NCBI RefSeq assembly: GCF_001039275.2
Contig: NZ_CP030117.1
Location: 5,993,001-6,057,000 of the forward strand
DNA length: 64,000 bases
Origin: Brevibacillus brevis
GTDB taxonomy: Bacteria > Bacillota > Bacilli > Brevibacillales > Brevibacillaceae
Reading direction: 5' to 3'
Position 1 is the stretch's first letter. Every line of letters starts with the position of its first letter. Below are positions 1 through 7,256 of the stretch, piece after piece. The notes under the pieces were generated by a model, which had not been told where the DNA came from, searched no databases, and was given only the letters and a program-made list of their open reading frames with translations. The translations under genes and the position numbers were made by a program.

Positions 1-1017
1 CGTAATAACGTAGAAAGACCACGTATCCATGGCAGCAAAGGTTTTCCCCATTTCGCCATACATCTTGGCTACCTGCTTCCATTCTCCCAAGCGCTCCCCA
101 TAAGGTGGGTTGCAAATCAAGTAGCCGTACTTGCGCTTGGTTCGCACATCCCGCACATCCATGCGCTGAAAATGAATCAGGTCATCTACACCAGCCTCAG
201 TCGCGTTGTGGCGGGCAATTTTCAGGATCTCGTCATCCATATCAGTCCCGATAATCTCCAGCTTTTGATCATAGCGCGCCAAATCATGCGTTTCTGCGCG
301 AGCTTCACGCCAAGCTGTTTTCGGAATGATAGGCCACGTCTCCGAAACGAATTCCCGGTTCATCCCTGGAGCGATGTTTTGCCCGATCAACGCCGCCTCA
401 ATCGGAAGTGTACCCGATCCGCAGAATGGGTCCATGAACACCCGGTCAGGCTTCCAGCGCGACAGCATAATCATCGCCGCAGCCATGGTTTCCTTCAGTG
501 GCGCTTGTCCGATCAATTCCCGGTAGCCGCGCTTGTGCAGGCCCGGTCCTGACGTATCAATCGTCAGCGTCGCCACATCCTTGAGAAGTGCCACCTCGAT
601 CTTGTACAGCGGCCCTAGCTCATCGAACCACTCGCGCTTGTAGGTCTTTTTCAGACTTTCTACCACTGCTTTTTTCACGATGGCTTGGCAATCCGGCACA
701 CTGAACAAGGTAGATTTCACGGATTTCCCTTCCACAGGAAACGTCCCATCCTCTGTGATCCAATCAGCCCAAGGCAGCGCTTTTGTCTTTTCAAACAGCT
801 CGTCAAACGTAGTCGCTTTGAACTCCCCTACCTTAAGACGCACGCGGTCGGCAGTTCGTAACCACAAATTTGTGCGGGGAATCGCAGAAATATCTGCGGT
901 GAACGTTACCTTACCGTTTTCCACCTGTACCGGTCCGTATCCGAGCGCCTTTACCTCTTCTGCTACTACTGATTCCAAACCAAAAGTCGCCGTAGCGATC
1001 AATTCTACTTTTTGCAT
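1..1017 (-). CDS. ypsC: Class I SAM-dependent RNA methyltransferase, THUMP type (3' end off window)
   Basis: About 339 codons are present; the C-terminal end lies beyond base 1. The N-terminal part looks like a ferredoxin-like plus THUMP RNA-binding region, followed by a Rossmann methyltransferase. Visible motifs are the SAM-binding DPFCGSGTLPIEA near residue 200 and the catalytic NPPYGER near residue 302, the N-PP-Y signature of guanine-N2 rRNA methyltransferases of the RlmL/YpsC group. The start ATG at 1017 has CAGGAGATT just upstream. Family members are near 380 residues, so roughly 40 are missing. The role, modification of a guanine in 23S rRNA, is inferred from the family; the exact target base cannot be read here. 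Confidence 0.88.
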   Translation of the reverse strand, partial: MQKVELIATATFGLESVVAEEVKALGYGPVQVENGKVTFTADISAIPRTNLWLRTADRVRLKVGEFKATTFDELFEKTKALPWADWITEDGTFPVEGKSVKSTLFSVPDCQAIVKKAVVESLKKTYKREWFDELGPLYKIEVALLKDVATLTIDTSGPGLHKRGYRELIGQAPLKETMAAAMIMLSRWKPDRVFMDPFCGSGTLPIEAALIGQNIAPGMNREFVSETWPIIPKTAWREARAETHDLARYDQKLEIIGTDMDDEILKIARHNATEAGVDDLIHFQRMDVRDVRTKRKYGYLICNPPYGERLGEWKQVAKMYGEMGKTFAAMDTWSFYVIT

Positions 1018-1125
1018 ATGTAATCTCCTGTCCGTCCAATAATCCTTCGGGCAATGCCCTCATCCTACTACCTTACATATTATATTACCCCATTTCCTAA
1101 TAGCGTTGGTAATCTTGTCTAAATT

Positions 1126-1158
1126 CAAAAGACCCATCACCGAAAAACAGTGACGGGT
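1126..1158 (-). terminator. Hairpin with T-rich tail on the minus strand
   Basis: On the minus strand ACCCGTCAC pairs with GTGATGGGT around a TGTTTTTCG loop, then TCTTTTG follows. It lies between divergent genes, so it would only stop antisense transcription entering the methyltransferase region. Functional importance is uncertain. Confidence 0.35.
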
Positions 1159-1222
1159 ACGGCATGTGGATCATCCATATGGGAAATCCTACGAAAAACT
1201 TTGCGTACGGGAGGAAGTCAAC

Positions 1223-2029
1223 GTGCCAGAATTACCTGAGATGGAGACCTATCGCCGACTGCTACAGGAGAAAATCGGTGGCGGAACGATTACAGCCTTA
1301 CACGTTCAGCGGGAAAAAACGATCAATCTACCGCCTGCGGAATTTGCTCGACTGCTCCAGGGCAATCGCCTGACACTTGTCGACCGACGCGGCAAGCATC
1401 TTCTTTTCCATCTGGAAAGTGGCCATGTCCTGCTGCTTCATCTGATGCTCGGCGGTTTTCTATACCTGGGCTCTGCGGAAGACAAGCTAAAGCGAACCGC
1501 CCAAGTGACTCTTTCCTTTGGAGAACGACTTTTATATTTTCACGGCCTCCGTTTGGGCTACCTGCACTTGCTCACCAACGTTCAGATCGACGAAAGACTG
1601 GCTCCTCTTGGGCCAGAACCATTGGACCCGCTGTTTACCTTTACCCACTTTACGGAGCTGCTCGCTGACAAGCGCAGCGTCCTCAAAACGGCATTAGTCA
1701 ATCAGCATTGGCTGGCGGGTATCGGCAACTGCTATGCGGACGAAATCTGCTTTCATGCCGCCATCCTGCCTACCCGAACGATCCCGACACTTTCTCTCGA
1801 GGAACAAAAACGACTGTATCATTCCATGCAAACCGTGCTAAAAGAAGCGATTCGATTCGGCGGCTACATGCAGCCGCTCTTTTCTGGCGATTCCCTGACA
1901 GGTGGCTTCGATGAGCGCTGCCAAGTGTACGATCGCGGTGGTGAGCCTTGCCCGCGCTGTGGACAGCCTATCGAAAAGAGCGAGCTCTCCTCCCGCAAAG
2001 TATTCACCTGCACGAACTGCCAGCATTGA
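1223..2029 (+). CDS. Fpg/Nei-family DNA glycosylase (divergent MutM paralogue)
   Basis: 268 residues. Base-excision repair enzyme that removes oxidised bases and nicks the DNA. The GTG start at 1223 (AGGAGG-like site at 1209-1216) is chosen because it places proline at position 2: the protein begins MPELPEMET, and the free N-terminal proline is the catalytic nucleophile in this family. A conserved lysine lies in DRRGKHLL and the helix-two-turn-helix in GIGNCYADE. The C-terminal zinc finger is C-x2-C (CPRC) and C-x2-C (CTNC) with the usual arginine (SSRK) between them. The region LLLHLMLGG departs from the usual MHLRMTG of housekeeping MutM, so this is probably a second Fpg-like enzyme rather than MutM itself. 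Substrate preference is unknown. Confidence 0.85.
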   Translation: MPELPEMETYRRLLQEKIGGGTITALHVQREKTINLPPAEFARLLQGNRLTLVDRRGKHLLFHLESGHVLLLHLMLGGFLYLGSAEDKLKRTAQVTLSFGERLLYFHGLRLGYLHLLTNVQIDERLAPLGPEPLDPLFTFTHFTELLADKRSVLKTALVNQHWLAGIGNCYADEICFHAAILPTRTIPTLSLEEQKRLYHSMQTVLKEAIRFGGYMQPLFSGDSLTGGFDERCQVYDRGGEPCPRCGQPIEKSELSSRKVFTCTNCQH

Positions 2030-2044
2030 CAGACGTTTTCACTC

Positions 2045-2953
2045 CTAGACGACAGGAGTATTTGCGGCTTCCATCTGCTTGATCATAAACACCTGCTCCG
2101 TCTCGGAAGGACCGAATCCCGCCGCTTGCAGTATTTCGACAAGCAAGGTATCAGCCGCACGCAAATTAAACGTAGACCGGCGGCAATCGTGTGCAAGCGG
2201 CCCATACACATGCGCGAGTGCGGTTTTCAAAATGTCTGGTGCATCAGGATGCTCTGGCTGTGCTACACATTGACGCAGCACGATCCCACTCACTTTGCCT
2301 TCTTCATTTACCGCACACTTGTACATCGCATAGCCGACCGCCTGCCCCTCTCTGTCTTCTACGAGCACGGCCTGCGCATCTCGCAGGTTCAGCCAGTAAT
2401 TTTGCCAAGGGACATCTGTCACGTAAAACGGCAGCATGGCGGCTTCCTGGGCCAAAATGCGTCGAACCCGATATTCAGCCTGCACACTTGTCTGAAAGGC
2501 ATTCTCTGCCAGCGGTCCGCTCTGCTGCAAAAACAACAGACGATCCACGACGTCATAGCCTTTTTGCTCATACAAGGCAATCGCTTTGGTATTTTGGCTC
2601 AATGCTTCCAAGGTAGCTACCTCCACCCCTGCCTCCCTGTACAAATCCAATGCTGCCTCAATCAGTTGCTTCCCTACTCCTTGTCGGCGATATTCCGTGG
2701 CGACACCCGTACCACCATTCCACGCGACTTTTTTCCCTGCAACTGTCCTCATCCCGCTGGCCACTACGCCAATCGGCTCCGTGCCGTCAAAAGCAACCAC
2801 AGACAGGGACAACACGTATCCCTCGCCCCCCAGTCGCTGGACAAGCATTTCTTCTGTCATCGTAAACTCGATAAAATAGCCTTCAAAGCCTCGGTTCCAC
2901 GCTTTGGTCACTTCTGCAAAGGTACAGTCGCTCATCCGTTTGATGGTAATCAT
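2045..2953 (-). CDS. GNAT-family N-acetyltransferase, two-domain
   Basis: 302 residues, about twice a single GNAT fold. The N-terminal domain carries the acetyl-CoA loop YRRQGVGKQLIEAAL (about residues 89-103) and the following NTKAIALYEQKGY segment typical of the family. The C-terminal half looks like a second, degenerate GNAT domain without a clear Q/RxxGxG/A loop. The ATG at 2953 follows AGGAAGGTG. It stands alone between convergent and divergent neighbours. The substrate cannot be inferred. Confidence 0.85.
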   Translation of the reverse strand: MITIKRMSDCTFAEVTKAWNRGFEGYFIEFTMTEEMLVQRLGGEGYVLSLSVVAFDGTEPIGVVASGMRTVAGKKVAWNGGTGVATEYRRQGVGKQLIEAALDLYREAGVEVATLEALSQNTKAIALYEQKGYDVVDRLLFLQQSGPLAENAFQTSVQAEYRVRRILAQEAAMLPFYVTDVPWQNYWLNLRDAQAVLVEDREGQAVGYAMYKCAVNEEGKVSGIVLRQCVAQPEHPDAPDILKTALAHVYGPLAHDCRRSTFNLRAADTLLVEILQAAGFGPSETEQVFMIKQMEAANTPVV

Positions 2954-3096
2954 GGTATCACCTTCCTGGTTTTTGATAAAATTATTTTAATCGATAAAAT
3001 CTAAAAATTCAATCATTTATGGACGCTTTCTCCAGCTTTGTCACCCACGCGCCTGACATGGTAATATGAAAAAAATCACTTACTCGGGAGGTTCCT

Positions 3097-3510
3097 ATGC
3101 GCAAACAGCTTACGGTCGGCTCGCTCATTCCTGGACGATCTGACGTACAGATGTCGAGTCCAGCTCCCGTTCCCGTGCATACGCATACGTCGTTGAAAAA
3201 AACAGAAATGAGCCCGGCTCGCCCCCAATCAGAGCAAAAGCTCGTACAGGTGAAGCAACACTCACAAACGATGCCAGTCCGGTACACTCCCTCCGAAACA
3301 CTATTACAAGCTGCGCTCGCGCAAGATCAACCCATCGCTTACAAATGCCAACAAGGGCATTGCGGCAAGTGCCATGTACAGATCGTAGCAGGTGCATCAT
3401 TACTCGCCCCCCCAACCGGACAGGAAAAAGCAAAGCTGGGAGAAAAACTCGCTACAGGCTATCGCCTTGCTTGTCAGAGCACATTTCGCTCTTCGATTCC
3501 TACTACATAG
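3097..3510 (+). CDS. 2Fe-2S ferredoxin with N-terminal extension
   Basis: 137 residues. The C-terminal 85 or so form a plant-type [2Fe-2S] ferredoxin: C-x4-C-x2-C in YKCQQGHCGKC, with the fourth ligand in RLACQS. The first 50 residues are a Pro/Ser/Lys-rich extension with no motif and no clear signal peptide. GGGAGG precedes the ATG at 3097. It is probably a small electron carrier; no partner oxidoreductase is adjacent, so its redox partner is unknown. The 33-bp gap to the thiamine pyrophosphokinase gene suggests co-transcription. Confidence 0.85.
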   Translation: MRKQLTVGSLIPGRSDVQMSSPAPVPVHTHTSLKKTEMSPARPQSEQKLVQVKQHSQTMPVRYTPSETLLQAALAQDQPIAYKCQQGHCGKCHVQIVAGASLLAPPTGQEKAKLGEKLATGYRLACQSTFRSSIPTT

Positions 3511-3543
3511 AGGATATTTTTAAAAGAAAAAGGTGGCCGTAGC

Positions 3544-4185
3544 ATGAATCCTACACGCATCCTACTATTCGCTGGAGGCAATCTGGACAACTGGGCGATC
3601 CAAGAGATTCGCGAAAATGATTGGCTCGTCGGCGTTGACAGAGGTGCCTTGTTCCTCGTTCGCAACGGTCTTGTACCAAGATTGTCGATCGGTGACTTTG
3701 ATTCTGTCAGCTCCGAGGAAATGGCAGAAATTGAACGCCACAGTATGCACATCTCCTCTTGCGATCCCGTTATGAAAGATTTAACCGATACAGAGATGGC
3801 CCTTACTTGGGCAATCGAGCAACAGCCCGAGGAAATTGTGCTGCTCGGCGTGCTCGGCTCTCGTTTTGACCATATGCTGGCAAACGTACACTTGCTGAAC
3901 AAAGCGTTGCAGACAGGTACCAACTGCCGCATCCTTGATGAGACCAATGAAATCCGTCTGATTGACCGCCATTGTACGATAAAGCAGGATCATTTTGATC
4001 ATATCTCCCTGCTACCTTTTACACCGGAAGTCACAGGGATTACCTTAACCGGATTCCTTTATCCGTTGAAGGACGCTACCCTGCGGATCGGCGACACGCT
4101 TGGCATCAGCAATCTGCTAACGGAACAGACTGGAACGATCACGATTCAAACGGGCAAGCTGCTCGTTGTCAAAAGCAAAGACTAA
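3544..4185 (+). CDS. thiN: Thiamine pyrophosphokinase
   Basis: 213 residues, the normal family length. Transfers pyrophosphate from ATP to thiamine to give thiamine diphosphate in the cytoplasm. Family motifs are visible: FAGGNLDNW at the N-terminus, GVDRGA, then IGDFDSVS and KDLTDTEMAL, which carry the acidic metal-binding residues, and LGSRFDHMLANVHLL. AAAGGTGG precedes the ATG at 3544. It lies 33 bp behind the ferredoxin gene and is closed by a bidirectional terminator. In many Bacillales thiN sits near rsgA/rpe; that context is absent here. Confidence 0.93.
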   Translation: MNPTRILLFAGGNLDNWAIQEIRENDWLVGVDRGALFLVRNGLVPRLSIGDFDSVSSEEMAEIERHSMHISSCDPVMKDLTDTEMALTWAIEQQPEEIVLLGVLGSRFDHMLANVHLLNKALQTGTNCRILDETNEIRLIDRHCTIKQDHFDHISLLPFTPEVTGITLTGFLYPLKDATLRIGDTLGISNLLTEQTGTITIQTGKLLVVKSKD

Positions 4186-4198
4186 TCGGCAGAAAAAG

Positions 4199-4240
4199 AA
4201 GGATCTCCCTTGCATGATGCAAAACATGGAGATCCTTTTC
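4199..4240. terminator. Bidirectional intrinsic terminator
   Basis: AAGGATCTCC (4199-4208) pairs perfectly with GGAGATCCTT (4228-4237). T-rich on the plus side and A-rich on the other, so it can serve both thiN (+) and ung (-). Confidence 0.85.
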
Positions 4241-4263
4241 CTCTTACCTGCACGAATACAGTG

Positions 4264-4953
4264 CTACTCTTCCTCTACCTGCATCGGCAACTGCCAATCA
4301 ATCTCTTGAAGCCCACGCGAACGCAAAAACTCATTGGTCCGGGAAAAAGGGCGGCTGCCAAAAAAGCCGCGATTCGCCGAAAATGGGCTTGGATGCGGGG
4401 AGGCGATGACGAAATGCTTGTTTCGATCAATGAATGCCGCCTTCTCCTGCGCATGCTTTCCCCACAGTATGAAAACGAGTGGTGTCTCCCGATCGTTCAG
4501 CAAATGAATAATACGATCCGTAAACGTCTCCCAGCCAATGTCCTTGTGCGAATTCGGAGTGCCACGACGAACCGTCAGAACGGTGTTCAGCATCATGACG
4601 CCTTGCTTTGCCCAATGGTTCAGATAACCGTGCTGGGGAATTTCAAAACCGACATCGCTTTTCAGCTCTTTGTAGATATTGACCAGAGACGGCGGCGGTT
4701 TGATTCCCGGCTTGACCGAAAAGCTCAATCCATGTGCTTGTCCCGGTCCGTGATACGGGTCCTGCCCCAAGATCACAACCTTTGCATTCTGATATTCAGT
4801 CAGGTGCAACGCTGTGAATATATGAAACATATCTGGGTAAATGGTCTGCGTCTGATACTCTTCCTTCAACGTCTGCCGAAGCTTTACATAATAGGGCTTC
4901 TCGAATTCATCGGCCAATACGGGGGCCCAGTCATTTTGCAATATAGTAGCCAT
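4264..4953 (-). CDS. ung: Uracil-DNA glycosylase, family 1
   Basis: 229 residues. Removes uracil from DNA as the first step of base-excision repair. The water-activating loop GQDPYHG with its catalytic Asp, the Pro-rich loop KPPPSL, and the minor-groove loop HPSPFSANRGFFGSRPF are all present; the last has F where most family members have L (HPSPLSA). The ATG at 4953 has AAGGTGAGG upstream; an in-frame GTG at 4962 is a less likely start because it overlaps that site. It converges on thiN. Confidence 0.95.
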   Translation of the reverse strand: MATILQNDWAPVLADEFEKPYYVKLRQTLKEEYQTQTIYPDMFHIFTALHLTEYQNAKVVILGQDPYHGPGQAHGLSFSVKPGIKPPPSLVNIYKELKSDVGFEIPQHGYLNHWAKQGVMMLNTVLTVRRGTPNSHKDIGWETFTDRIIHLLNDRETPLVFILWGKHAQEKAAFIDRNKHFVIASPHPSPFSANRGFFGSRPFSRTNEFLRSRGLQEIDWQLPMQVEEE

Positions 4954-5027
4954 GTTCCTCACCTTGTCCGCTGTTTTTTTCTACCTTACCACAAACCTTC
5001 CAATCACTGAACCACTGATTCGAGAAC

Positions 5028-5056
5028 TAGGACTATTCTGATTTAGTCCTATTTTT
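5028..5056 (+). terminator. Hairpin plus T-run upstream of the stalk-domain gene
   Basis: TAGGACTA pairs with TAGTCCTA around eight bases, followed by TTTTT. It lies in the 223-bp gap between the divergent ung and stalk-domain genes, so it would either block stray plus-strand transcription or act as an attenuator. No promoter can be placed confidently before it. Confidence 0.5.
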
Positions 5057-5176
5057 CCCATGATTCCTAGTCTTTGTTTCCTAGTACCCTCGTTTGATAG
5101 CTTTTCTCCTATGATCTTTGACATAATGATTGCTGGGAAGATTTAGAGAAAAGAGAAAGGGAGAGGGTTTCACATC

Positions 5177-5692
5177 ATGAAATGGGACATAAAGTCATTT
5201 TTGGGGGGCATTGTTGTAGGTTCGGTGCTCTTTTCCGGAATTGCCATTGCAGCACCCGCTTTTCCAGACGCGGAAGAAGGAATGAAAACACCGTTCACCT
5301 ACTACTTTGACGGGTTGCCAAAATCACCAAACAGCGACGTACAAGGCATCATGTACAAAAACTCTGTCTATGTACCTATCCGCTTCGTAGCAGAGAACCT
5401 GAACAAACCGGTCATTTACGACGCGAGAACCAAATCGATTTTCATCGGTAAAATTCCATCAGCAAAAATGTACTCCAAAATGGAAGCGATCGAGCTCGTG
5501 AAAAAGAAATTCGCTGGCAAACTCTCGCCGACACATGTAGTCGAGTACGCTCACGACGACGAAAAAGGTCACTATGTCATTCAGGTGTACCAAACAGTCG
5601 TAAACAACTTCCAATCTGGCGACAGCTACACCAGTACGTATGGCTGGTTCGTAGTGAACCCGAATACCGGGGAAATTAAGTCGTTGTTATAA
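5177..5692 (+). CDS. Secreted stalk-domain (copper amine oxidase N-like) protein
   Basis: 171 residues. The N-terminus MKWDIKSFLGGIVVGSVLFSG... is a short hydrophobic segment ending at AIAA-AP, consistent with a signal peptide or an anchor. Residues 50-95 contain VPIRFVAENL and IGK, the copper-amine-oxidase N-terminal (stalk) fold common in secreted Bacillales proteins. The C-terminal 70 residues resemble a PepSY-like tail (YGWFVVNPNTGEIKSL). GGGAGAGGG precedes the ATG. Monocistronic with its own terminator. Precise role unknown; probably cell-envelope associated. Confidence 0.8.
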   Translation: MKWDIKSFLGGIVVGSVLFSGIAIAAPAFPDAEEGMKTPFTYYFDGLPKSPNSDVQGIMYKNSVYVPIRFVAENLNKPVIYDARTKSIFIGKIPSAKMYSKMEAIELVKKKFAGKLSPTHVVEYAHDDEKGHYVIQVYQTVVNNFQSGDSYTSTYGWFVVNPNTGEIKSLL

Positions 5693-5747
5693 TTTCTTCT
5701 GCACTTATCTATTCGTACGAGAAAGACAGCGGACTAGGGACCCGCTA

Positions 5748-5779
5748 GCACCGGAGGATATCCTTCCGGTGCCTTTTTT
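5748..5779 (+). terminator. Intrinsic terminator of the stalk-domain gene
   Basis: GCACCGGA (5748-5755) pairs with TCCGGTGC (5765-5772), followed by CTTTTTTG. Confidence 0.88.
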
Positions 5780-5895
5780 GTTTTCTGGAAAAATCTAGGT
5801 TGATTACCACTTGTCCCATGTGATACGATCTACCTACCGACACTTAACAAACATTTTCATTTACTATTTATTTTATGTAAGGAGTGAACTTGTTT

Positions 5896-6789
5896 ATGTC
5901 TACCTTACCGAACTGGGCGAGTTTATACCTTCAACGTCTACAGCTAGATCGTAAGTCCCCTAGTCTCTCTTATCTCAGCCAGCTCTGTCGTGCGCATCTG
6001 CAGATCTTCCCTTATGAAAATGTAAGCAAACTGCTCTTCTTCCGTGACGGAAAACATGTAGCACCAACCCCTGAGGAATATGTGCACAATGCGACCCACT
6101 ATCATTTCGGCGGCACATGCTATACCAACAATCACAGCTTTCTCGCGCTGCTTCGCACCCTTGGCTTCTTTGGACACCTCATCTTGCCGGGCGGTGGGCA
6201 TACTGCCATCCTGATCGATGGTCCAAACACAGGAGATACACCCGTCTATGTGGATACAGGGGCTACCGCGCCTATCTTTGAGCCGATTCATTTTCTGGAA
6301 GAGGGGAACCATACCAGGCATTTTGGCACTGTTTCGATGGAATTGACCAAAAGTCCCGATCATCCTGAACACTATCGCTTTACGCGGTATGAAAACGGAA
6401 AAGTGGCAATTCCTCCATGGGATTTTCATCCGAACGAACGAAAAGAACTGTCCGACTTGTCGGAAGTCATCCGCTCCTCTTTTTTACCAGACGCCTTCTT
6501 TTTGAATCGACTTCACATACATCGTTTTCAACTGGAGCAAGATCGCTTCGTAGCCCTCAAAAACAACACTCTCCACATCGGTTATTCTGATGGCACCGAC
6601 CAGATCACACCCCTCCACACTGTTTCTGATATAAAAGCTGCCGTAGCCGATGAAATGCAATTGCCACTTCTCCCTGTTCGCGAGGCGATAGAAATCCTCC
6701 TCGAACGTGGTATTGATATTTTCGCTGCTCCCAAAAAAGAAGAAGCCCCACTTGAAAATGAAGCTCTCGATCGTCCTACCATTTGCTAA
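5896..6789 (+). CDS. Arylamine N-acetyltransferase family protein
   Basis: About 297 residues. Members move an acetyl group from acetyl-CoA to arylamines or hydrazines through a Cys-His-Asp triad. All three residues can be seen: Cys in FGGTCYTNNHSF, His in GGGHTAIL and Asp in VYVDTGAT; the N-terminal FPYENVSK matches the usual F/YEN motif. AAGGAG at 5879-5884 is well spaced for the ATG at 5896; TTG at 5890 or GTG at 5884 are other in-frame possibilities. The C-terminal half is diverged, so the substrate could be something other than an arylamine. Confidence 0.8.
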   Translation: MSTLPNWASLYLQRLQLDRKSPSLSYLSQLCRAHLQIFPYENVSKLLFFRDGKHVAPTPEEYVHNATHYHFGGTCYTNNHSFLALLRTLGFFGHLILPGGGHTAILIDGPNTGDTPVYVDTGATAPIFEPIHFLEEGNHTRHFGTVSMELTKSPDHPEHYRFTRYENGKVAIPPWDFHPNERKELSDLSEVIRSSFLPDAFFLNRLHIHRFQLEQDRFVALKNNTLHIGYSDGTDQITPLHTVSDIKAAVADEMQLPLLPVREAIEILLERGIDIFAAPKKEEAPLENEALDRPTIC

Positions 6790-6796
6790 TATCTGG

Positions 6797-6825
6797 TTGA
6801 CAATGATAATATTTCTCAATAATAT
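6797..6825 (+). promoter_or_regulatory. SigA promoter with overlapping Fur-like box
   Basis: TTGACA (6797-6802), 17-nt spacer, TAATAT (6820-6825). Inside the spacer, TGATAATATTTCTCA (6804-6818) matches the 7-1-7 Fur consensus TGATAAT-N-ATTATCA at 12 of 14 positions. Repression by Fur with iron is inferred, and fits the heme-monooxygenase-like gene downstream. Confidence 0.75.
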
Positions 6826-6865
6826 GAGAAAGTAGGGAAATGGTATATAAGGAGTGTCGCACTTC

Positions 6866-7189
6866 ATGATGATGGAGATAAAAACATACGTCGTCCAGGA
6901 AGGTCATTCTGACAAAATCGTACAAGGCTTTAGCGAGCCTGGTGCTGTTGAGAAGGCTCCTGGCTTTGTAGATTTGAGCGTGCTGGTACAGAAGCCACGC
7001 AAAGGTGAAGAAGAAGTGGTCGTCATGATCCGCTGGGAATCAAAAGAGGCGTGGAAGCAGTGGGAACTGAGTGACGTTCATCTGGAAGGTCACCGCCAAG
7101 CACGTGAAGAAGAAACCCCTGAGTGGTACATTAGCGGCAAAACTGGCCATTACGAGCTGAAAGCGAAAAAAGATCCGCAGCCTTCGTAA
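6866..7189 (+). CDS. Antibiotic-biosynthesis/heme-degrading monooxygenase-like protein (HmoA/IsdG type)
   Basis: 107 residues from ATG 6866 (AAGGAG at 6849-6854; GTG at 6854 overlaps the ribosome binding site). A single ABM ferredoxin-like domain: EIKTYVVQEGHSDK at the start, GFVDLSVL, then VMIRWESKEAWKQWELSDVHLEGHR, the pattern seen in IsdG/HmoA-type enzymes, with an invariant Trp and a candidate heme-ligand His in DVHLEGH. The Fur-box promoter supports a heme-iron role over other ABM functions. Enzyme activity is inferred, not shown. Confidence 0.8.
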   Translation: MMMEIKTYVVQEGHSDKIVQGFSEPGAVEKAPGFVDLSVLVQKPRKGEEEVVVMIRWESKEAWKQWELSDVHLEGHRQAREEETPEWYISGKTGHYELKAKKDPQPS

Positions 7190-7197
7190 ATACAAAC

Positions 7198-7250
7198 AAA
7201 CCAGCCCGGACCTCGGAAAAACTCCGATCCAATCCAGGCTGGTTTTTTAT
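7198..7250. terminator. Bidirectional terminator
   Basis: AAACCAGCC pairs with GGCTGGTTT, with an inner CGGA/TCCG helix and a T6 run on the plus side. Lies between the convergent HmoA-like and sigma-54 activator genes. Confidence 0.85.
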
Positions 7251-7256
7251 TTTCCT

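Noticed and set aside
2975..3000. Direct repeat GATAAAAT x2 before the GNAT gene
   Set aside because: Short and AT-rich; likely chance.
2126..3004. 292-codon plus-strand frame
   Set aside because: Antisense to the GNAT gene; no family motif and no ribosome binding site.
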